Origin: Candidatus Dormiibacterota bacterium
GTDB taxonomy: Bacteria > Chloroflexota > Dormibacteria > Dormibacterales > Dormibacteraceae
Reading direction: 5' to 3'
Assembly (NCBI GenBank): GCA_003151665.1
Contig: PLYD01000122.1
Coordinates: forward strand, 10,581-28,382
Length of the DNA: 17,802 nucleotides
This document shows positions 13,517 to 17,802 of the stretch, one piece after another. The notes beneath the pieces are model-generated. The model had not been told where the DNA came from, did not search any database, and was given only the letters and a program-made list of their open reading frames with translations. The position numbers were made by a program, and so were the translations under genes. Positions within the stretch are counted from its first letter, which is position 1; every line of letters begins with the position of its first letter.

Positions 13517-14412
13517 TGCCCCGCAGTCAGCGGACCGGCACGGTTATGGTGCTCGCCTCGGCGACCTGCTTTGGCACGCTGGCGATTCTCGCCAAGCTCG
13601 CGTACAGGGCCGGCCTGGGCGCCGAGCAGGCTCTCGCCTTCAGGTTCGTGCTGGCGGCGGTGGGCATGTTGGCGCTCGCCTACCTTCTCGGCCACAACCC
13701 GCTCCGCCTGGAAAGGAACCGCCTGCTGATCCTGTTTGCGATGGGCTTCGTCGGGTATTGCGCGCAGTCCTTCACGTACTTCCTGGCCTTGCGCACCCTT
13801 CCGGCCTCACTGGTAGTGCTCATCGCATACATCTATCCAAGCCTGGTTGTGGCGGCCGGCTGGTTGTTCCTCCGGCGCAAGGTTTCTTCGAGGCACGTGT
13901 TGGCGCTGGTCGCGAGCTTCGTCGGGCTGGTGTTGCTCGTCGGGGGCGGCGCGCGCTTCGAGCTTTCATGGGCGCTCGCGCTGGCTGTGGCCTCTCCTGT
14001 GATCTACACGGCATACATACTGGTCGGGGAGCGAGTGATGGAAGGGGTGCCCGCGCTGCCGGCGAGTGCAGTGATCATCAGCGGCGCTGGCCTCGCGTTT
14101 GCGCTGCTTGCCGCGCTCACCAACGAGCTCACCCTGCCGCCGACCGCCGCCGGTTGGGCGGTGGCGATCGGGCTGGCGGTCGTGCCGACAATGCTGGCAA
14201 TCTCGCTGTTTCTGGCCGGGCTCCCCAGGGTCGGTGCCGCCCGCGCCGCCCTCTTGAGCACCTGGGAGCCGGTGGTCACGGTCGGGCTGGCCGTCGTCCT
14301 ACTCGGAGATCGAATGTCGCCGATCCAGATCCTCGGGGCCATTCTCGTGCTCGCGGCGGTGATCGTGGTCCAAGGGGCTCAGACGTGGAAACCGGTGGCG
14401 CACATCGACTGA
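13516..14412 (+). CDS. EamA/DMT-superfamily transporter (RhaT/RarD-like)
   Basis: This 298-residue integral membrane protein shows about ten hydrophobic helices in two repeats of five: the first begins TVMVLASATCFGTLAILAKLAY and includes the FRFVLAAVGMLAL helix, the second begins SWALALAVASPVIYTAYILVGERV. LSTWEPVVTVGLAVVLLGDRMSPIQILGAILVLAAVIVVQ near residues 250-288 is the classic EamA ending, with the helix-breaking E-P pair. DMT proteins export amino acids, metabolites or drugs, or import nucleotide sugars. The start is GTG 13516, sharing its first base with the TAG stop of the VOC gene. Given the nearby amino-acid enzymes, export of an amino acid or intermediate is a fair guess but unproven. 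Confidence 0.92.
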   Translation: MPRSQRTGTVMVLASATCFGTLAILAKLAYRAGLGAEQALAFRFVLAAVGMLALAYLLGHNPLRLERNRLLILFAMGFVGYCAQSFTYFLALRTLPASLVVLIAYIYPSLVVAAGWLFLRRKVSSRHVLALVASFVGLVLLVGGGARFELSWALALAVASPVIYTAYILVGERVMEGVPALPASAVIISGAGLAFALLAALTNELTLPPTAAGWAVAIGLAVVPTMLAISLFLAGLPRVGAARAALLSTWEPVVTVGLAVVLLGDRMSPIQILGAILVLAAVIVVQGAQTWKPVAHID

Positions 14413-14486
14413 GCGCGGGAAATATCGCCCGGCAGCGTTAAGACCAGCCCGGTATCTACAACGGATTCGCGCCGAGCGGCGGCACG

Positions 14487-14984
14487 ATGAACGGCGGTGT
14501 CTACAAGATCATCAACGCCACCAACCTCTCGCTCGGCACGATCACCAACACCAGCTACACGCCGTCCGGAACTGTCGATCCTGCGGGCGCTGTCGCGATC
14601 GTGCTCGACTCGTCTGACACCGGCACGCTCGACATCTCGAAGGCGAAGCTCAATGGACTCGATGACCTGGCGCCGGCAGCAGCCCTCGGGACGCGCGACC
14701 CGATGGGCACCCACAACTTCGTGATCTTCGGCGGCAATGGCGCGACCGGATTCGCCGGATCGATGTCGGTGGGTCCGGGCGCCACCACTGACTTGAGCGG
14801 GATCATCTACCTGCCCAAGGTCACCTACGTCAGCGACGGCAACTCGAGTCCACAGTTCACGGGTTCCCTGGTCGTTGCCAGCATGACCGTCCACGGCGGC
14901 GGCAACGGCGCGCAGGTTTTCCACTGGGTCTGCGGTCTCAACGCGATAGCCGGGCAGCCGTGGCAGGGGGGACTCCTCCGCTAG
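14487..14984 (+). CDS. 5'-truncated fragment of a TadG/PilX-like surface or pilus-associated protein (hypothetical)
   Basis: The open frame from ATG 14487 gives 165 residues rich in Gly, Ser, Thr and Asn, with repeated short beta-strand-like motifs. Segments such as FSG-like DLSGIIYLPKVTYV, FTGSLVVASMTVHGGGNG and HNFVIFGGNG resemble the C-terminal beta-helix-like region (DUF7305-type) of Flp/type IV pilus assembly proteins that normally follows a hydrophobic N-terminal helix. No signal peptide or transmembrane segment is present. The similarity-like pattern already begins before the ATG (GIYNGFAPSGGT, from 14451) and is cut by TAA at 14439-14441, so the gene has lost its 5' end. There is no SD. 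It is most likely a decayed remnant, and any product would stay in the cytosol. Confidence 0.5.
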   Translation: MNGGVYKIINATNLSLGTITNTSYTPSGTVDPAGAVAIVLDSSDTGTLDISKAKLNGLDDLAPAAALGTRDPMGTHNFVIFGGNGATGFAGSMSVGPGATTDLSGIIYLPKVTYVSDGNSSPQFTGSLVVASMTVHGGGNGAQVFHWVCGLNAIAGQPWQGGLLR

Positions 14985-15010
14985 CAGCCGGCGCGCCGAC
15001 GTCTGAGACG

Positions 15011-15016
15011 AGGAGG
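15011..15016 (+). promoter_or_regulatory. Strong Shine-Dalgarno site that fixes the TTG start of the MmsA gene
   Basis: AGGAGG lies 7 bases before TTG 15024 and 16 bases before the ATG 15033 three codons later. The spacing strongly favours the TTG start. The region 14985-15010 between the remnant gene and this site contains a 10-bp palindrome CGGCGCGCCG (14989-14998) of unclear meaning. Confidence 0.8.
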
Positions 15017-15023
15017 CGCTAGA

Positions 15024-16463
15024 TTGACGCCGATGATCGCCAACCTCATCGGGTCGCAGTGGCGCAGCCCTGACGTCGAAGGTTCTCTTCCGATCTACAA
15101 CCCGGCGACGGGCGAGGTCATCGGCCAGGTGCCGATGTCGGGCGCGAAAGAGGTGGACGAGGCTGTGAAGGCGGCCGTTGCCGCTTACAAGAGCTGGTCG
15201 CGAACCGCGGTCATGGAGCGGGTGCGCCTGATGTTCCGTTACAAGGCGCTGCTCGAGGAGCACTTCGAGGACCTGGCCGCCATCATCACGCGGCACCACG
15301 GGAAAACCCTCGAGGAGTCGCGCGGCGAGGTGCGCCGCGGCATCGAGGTGGTGGACTTCGCCTGTGGGGCGCCGACGCTGCTCCAGGGCCGCACCCTGCG
15401 AGACGTCTCGGCCGGAGTCGACCAGGACCTCTACCGCTACCCGGTCGGAGTGTGCGCGGGCATCCCGCCCTTCAACTTCCCGGTGATGATCCCGCTGTGG
15501 ATGTTCCCGCTCGGCGTCGTGGCCGGTAATACCTTCGTCCTCAAGCCGTCGGAACGCACTCCCCTCGGCGCGACTCGCCTGGCAGAGATCTTCGTGGAGG
15601 CAGGTTTCCCCGAGGGCGTGCTCAACGTCGTACACGGGGGCAGCGAGGCGGTGAACGCACTGCTCGTGCACCCGGACGTCAACGCGATCTCGTTCGTTGG
15701 CTCAGCGCCGGTGGCGCGCCACGTCTACACGACCGCCGCCGAGCACGGCAAGCGCGTGCAGGCGCTTGGCGGGGCCAAGAACCACATCGTCGTCATGCCT
15801 GACGCAGACCCAGAGATCACGGTTCCCGCGATTCTGAACTCGGCTTTCGGCAACGCGGGGGAGCGCTGCCTTGCGGGCTCCGTGGCGGTGGCTGTGGGCC
15901 GGGCCGCCGAAGGCCTGCTTGGACCGCTCGCGGATGCGGCCGCGAAGATGGTGGTCGGACCTGGAGACCAGCCAGGCGTGCAGGTCGGGCCACTGATCCG
16001 CGCCGACCATCGAGATCGCGTCGCCGGCTGGGTCGACAAGGGCGTGGCCGAAGGGGCCGAGCTGCTCGTGGACGGCCGCGGTCAGATATCGCGGCCGGGC
16101 TTTTTCCTTGGCCCCACCATCCTCGACAACGTGACCTCGGACATGGCGGTGGGGCGCGAGGAGATCTTCGGCCCGGTGCTATCGATCGCTCGCGCGGCCA
16201 CGCTGGACGAAGCGATCGGTCAGGCCAACCGCATGGCCCTTGGCAACATGGCCACGATCTTTACACAGTCGGGGAAGGCCGCTAGGGAGTTCAGGGAGCG
16301 CGTCGAGACGGGGATGACGGGCATCAACGTGCCGATCGCGCAGCCATTCGCCTTTTTTCCATTCAGCGGTTGGAAGGGCTCGTTCTACGGCGACCTCCAC
16401 GTGCACGGCACGGACGGCATCGAGTTCTTCACGAGAAAGAAAGTCGTGGTAACCCGCTGGTAG
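15024..16463 (+). CDS. mmsA: Methylmalonate-semialdehyde dehydrogenase (CoA-acylating), MmsA/IolA type
   Basis: This 479-residue aldehyde dehydrogenase carries the marks of the MMSDH branch. The catalytic Cys282 is in GNAGERCLAGS, the cofactor-pocket PPFNFP is at 148-153, and where ordinary ALDHs have the general-base Glu this protein has LGGAKNH (248-254) with Asn253; that is typical of CoA-dependent MMSDH. The end SGWKGSFYGDLHVHGTDGIEFFTRKKVV is almost diagnostic. The enzyme converts methylmalonate semialdehyde or malonate semialdehyde with CoA and NAD+ to propionyl-CoA or acetyl-CoA, in valine, beta-alanine or myo-inositol degradation. No other valine or inositol gene is in view, though the liv importer lies upstream. 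Cys282 lies in ERC rather than the more usual QRC. It converges on the aldo/keto reductase gene with a 4-base gap. Confidence 0.95.
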   Translation: MTPMIANLIGSQWRSPDVEGSLPIYNPATGEVIGQVPMSGAKEVDEAVKAAVAAYKSWSRTAVMERVRLMFRYKALLEEHFEDLAAIITRHHGKTLEESRGEVRRGIEVVDFACGAPTLLQGRTLRDVSAGVDQDLYRYPVGVCAGIPPFNFPVMIPLWMFPLGVVAGNTFVLKPSERTPLGATRLAEIFVEAGFPEGVLNVVHGGSEAVNALLVHPDVNAISFVGSAPVARHVYTTAAEHGKRVQALGGAKNHIVVMPDADPEITVPAILNSAFGNAGERCLAGSVAVAVGRAAEGLLGPLADAAAKMVVGPGDQPGVQVGPLIRADHRDRVAGWVDKGVAEGAELLVDGRGQISRPGFFLGPTILDNVTSDMAVGREEIFGPVLSIARAATLDEAIGQANRMALGNMATIFTQSGKAAREFRERVETGMTGINVPIAQPFAFFPFSGWKGSFYGDLHVHGTDGIEFFTRKKVVVTRW

Positions 16464-16467
16464 GGGA

Positions 16468-17328
16468 CTAGACGAACAGCGGCTCTGACTTGGATCGCTC
16501 GATCAGAGCTCTCATTGCTGCGTCGTCAGGTCGCTTCTCAAAACGTTCCGCCGCGTCGAGCACTCGCGGTAAGAGGTCGACATCACCGACGGTGTTCAAG
16601 AAGACGCCGGGCCGTCCCAGCACCCACCAGACCGCCAGGTCGATGTCGCCCTGGTCCTCCAGCGGCTGGTACCAGGTAGTTCGTGTATGCGTCCGTCCGG
16701 CCCAAGGCCGCAGCGCTATCGACTTGATCGTCTGCACCGCCGTCCCGCGCTCCGCGCAAGCGGCGACGAGCGCCTCGAAGTTCTCCGCGTAATACGGGGA
16801 CTGCATGGTCACGAAGTTGTAGGGCAGAAGCACGGAATCGAAGTCGAAGCGCGCGATGCTTCGGCGATGGTTCGCGGCGATCTGCGCGCCGTGGCCGGTG
16901 ACTCCGATCCACTTGACCAGACCCTGGTCGCGCGCCTCGATCGCGGCCTCGATCGCCCCGCCCGGGCTGAGGGCGGTATCCCACTCGATGGGATCAGCCA
17001 GGTTGTGCAGCTGCCAGAGGTCGACATGGTCGACACCCAGGCGGTCGAGCGACCGGTGCAGCTCCGCCCGCGCGTCTGCCGCCTTCCGCTCCCCAGTCTT
17101 GGTGGCGAGAAAGAACGAGTCTCGCGCGTTACGCAACCAGGGTTTGACGCGCAGCTCGGCATCGCCGTACGACGCGGCCACGTCGATGTGATTGATTCCG
17201 TGCGCCATCAGCACCTCGAGCGTGCGGTCGGCCACCGCCTGGCTCACCGACGACAAGGCGGCGGCGCCAAAGATCACGCGGCTGCTTTGATGTTTCGTGC
17301 GTCCGAAGCTCGCGCGAGCGATGGCCAT
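16468..17328 (-). CDS. Aldo/keto reductase
   Basis: From ATG 17328 the protein has 286 residues and an (alpha/beta)8 AKR layout. The catalytic tetrad is visible: Asp49 in [11 protein letters not shown], Tyr54, Lys77 in FLATKTGE and His108 in [16 protein letters not shown] (142-150) and [10 protein letters not shown] (167-176) are strand motifs typical of the family. NADPH-dependent reduction of an aldehyde or ketone, or the reverse, is expected; the substrate is not readable. The usual AKR C-terminal NADP-binding loop is replaced by a different end ([22 protein letters not shown]), as in the short bacterial AKR-like group. The frame is open far upstream to 17745, but that part is shadow sequence from the MFS gene. 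It starts 35 bases after the MFS stop, so it can be in one operon with it or use its own promoter. Confidence 0.92.
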   Translation of the reverse strand: MAIARASFGRTKHQSSRVIFGAAALSSVSQAVADRTLEVLMAHGINHIDVAASYGDAELRVKPWLRNARDSFFLATKTGERKAADARAELHRSLDRLGVDHVDLWQLHNLADPIEWDTALSPGGAIEAAIEARDQGLVKWIGVTGHGAQIAANHRRSIARFDFDSVLLPYNFVTMQSPYYAENFEALVAACAERGTAVQTIKSIALRPWAGRTHTRTTWYQPLEDQGDIDLAVWWVLGRPGVFLNTVGDVDLLPRVLDAAERFEKRPDDAAMRALIERSKSEPLFV

Positions 17329-17335
17329 CGCGACA

Positions 17336-17367
17336 ATCTTAAAGCCCGGCCGGGACTGCCCGATCAA
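17336..17367 (-). promoter_or_regulatory. Possible promoter of the aldo/keto reductase gene (leaderless type)
   Basis: On the minus strand TAAGAT (17336-17341) ends 7 bases before the ATG at 17328, the position expected for a -10 box of a leaderless mRNA. TTGATC (17362-17367) could be a -35 box but the spacer is 20 bases, longer than ideal, and it overlaps the MFS stop codon. No SD is present before the ATG, which agrees with leaderless translation. Confidence 0.35.
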
Positions 17368-17802
17368 GCCGGTTCCTGAATGATCGGCCCGCGCCGGCCG
17401 GCAGCTCGCAGGCCTGGGAGAGCGGCAAGCGCGAACCCGAAGCCGACAGCGGCCGCGACGAAGAACGGGACTCCCAGCCCGAGCGCGAAGAGCGATCCAC
17501 CGATCAATGAACCGATCGCCATCGAGCCGCTCTGCGCTGTGCCGACAATCCCCTGCGCCTCGCCCCGCCGGTCGCGAACAGCCTCCATCAAGAACGAGTT
17601 CATGGCGGGCTCGGTGAACGCCCACAAGGCGGCCTCGACGACTCCGACCCCCATGACGGCCGGGATGATGTTGACGAACGGATAGATCACCGCCATCAGC
17701 GAGCCGAGGGCGACCGATGTGAACGCGAGCCAGCGCCTGTCCCACCGGTCGGATGCCCAGCCGGCGAAAGGCGTGGCTGCGACAAGAGGCAGCGCGAACA
17801 AG
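17364..17802 (-). CDS. Major facilitator superfamily (MFS) transporter, C-terminal part (5' end outside window)
   Basis: The frame runs from the right edge of the window (L-F-A-L-P...) to TGA at 17364-17366, about 145 residues. It opens with a membrane helix end followed by [11 protein letters not shown], the MFS motif-A loop (G-x3-D-R-x-x-R-R). Four further hydrophobic segments follow, which fits motif A between helices 8 and 9 with helices 9-12 after it, so this is the second half of a 12-helix carrier. [30 protein letters not shown] is a typical helix 10-11 region of drug-exporter-like MFS proteins. The C-terminal tail is short and basic ([13 protein letters not shown]). The substrate is unknown. 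It is upstream of, and probably co-transcribed with, the aldo/keto reductase gene. Confidence 0.88.
   Translation of the reverse strand, partial: LFALPLVAATPFAGWASDRWDRRWLAFTSVALGSLMAVIYPFVNIIPAVMGVGVVEAALWAFTEPAMNSFLMEAVRDRRGEAQGIVGTAQSGSMAIGSLIGGSLFALGLGVPFFVAAAVGFGFALAALPGLRAAGRRGPIIQEPA

Noticed and set aside
13311..14441. A 376-codon plus-strand frame overlapping the VOC and EamA genes
   Set aside because: It is a Gly/Arg/Ala-rich shadow frame; the overlapping frames carry clear VOC and membrane-protein patterns.
14989..14998. 10-bp palindrome CGGCGCGCCG before the MmsA gene
   Set aside because: Short CG palindromes are frequent by chance at this GC content; no second copy or known operator match.
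14379..15671. A 430-codon minus-strand frame across the MmsA gene
   Set aside because: It is antisense to a near-diagnostic MMSDH and has Arg/His-rich low-information sequence without motifs.
17329..17745. 139-codon N-terminal extension of the aldo/keto reductase
   Set aside because: It overlaps the MFS gene in another frame; ATG 17328 gives the normal AKR N-terminus.
1..17802. CRISPR arrays, IS elements, prophage, toxin-antitoxin or defence islands
   Set aside because: No regularly spaced repeats, transposase or integrase motifs, or defence-type domains were seen on either strand.

Overview
The window is GC-rich (by eye about two thirds G+C), densely packed bacterial chromosome with many GTG and TTG starts. 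It carries a putative F420-type PPOX protein, a complete set of catabolic enzymes and no phage or IS genes. That combination fits a high-GC soil-type bacterium such as an actinobacterium or a Chloroflexota/Dormibacterota-like lineage. There is no 16S or marker gene here, so this placement is an inference only.

Layout. (1) 1-2757, plus strand: the end of a branched-chain amino-acid-type ABC importer (livM end, livG, livF), with overlapping genes, followed directly by a fumarylacetoacetate-hydrolase-family enzyme. (2) 2754-8862, minus strand: one tightly spaced run, read from 8862 downwards. It contains a PPOX/F420-type flavoprotein, a small DksA/TraR zinc-finger protein, a truncated and frameshifted corA relic, an endonuclease/exonuclease/phosphatase-fold hydrolase, an alkaline-phosphatase-superfamily hydrolase, an oxalyl-CoA-synthetase-like acyl-CoA ligase and a ketopantoate-reductase-family enzyme. 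(3) 8895-16463, plus strand: a D-serine dehydratase/D-threonine aldolase-type PLP enzyme and a DapA-family lyase/aldolase (abutting genes), a DUF1326 gene with a 5' frameshift, a DAO-family FAD oxidoreductase, a VOC protein overlapping an EamA/DMT transporter, a 5'-truncated pilus/surface-protein-like fragment, and a CoA-acylating methylmalonate-semialdehyde dehydrogenase. (4) 16468-17802, minus strand: an aldo/keto reductase and the C-terminal part of an MFS transporter running off the window.

How the genes may work together. The liv transporter probably imports an amino acid or other small carboxylate, and the neighbouring FAH-family enzyme suggests organic-acid catabolism. The 8895-12956 block pairs a fold-III PLP enzyme acting on D-hydroxyamino acids with a pyruvate-type Schiff-base aldolase/lyase and an amino-acid oxidoreductase. 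It looks like a D-amino-acid or hydroxyamino-acid degradation cassette, with downstream aldehyde oxidation by MmsA. The substrate cannot be read from the sequence.

The most unusual structural signals are a compact GC-rich element of two adjacent hairpins sitting in frame inside the PPOX gene (about 8593-8660), and two conserved genes each broken by a single-base shift (corA near 7703 and DUF1326 near 11178). I see no defence system, CRISPR array, RNA gene or obvious mobile element.
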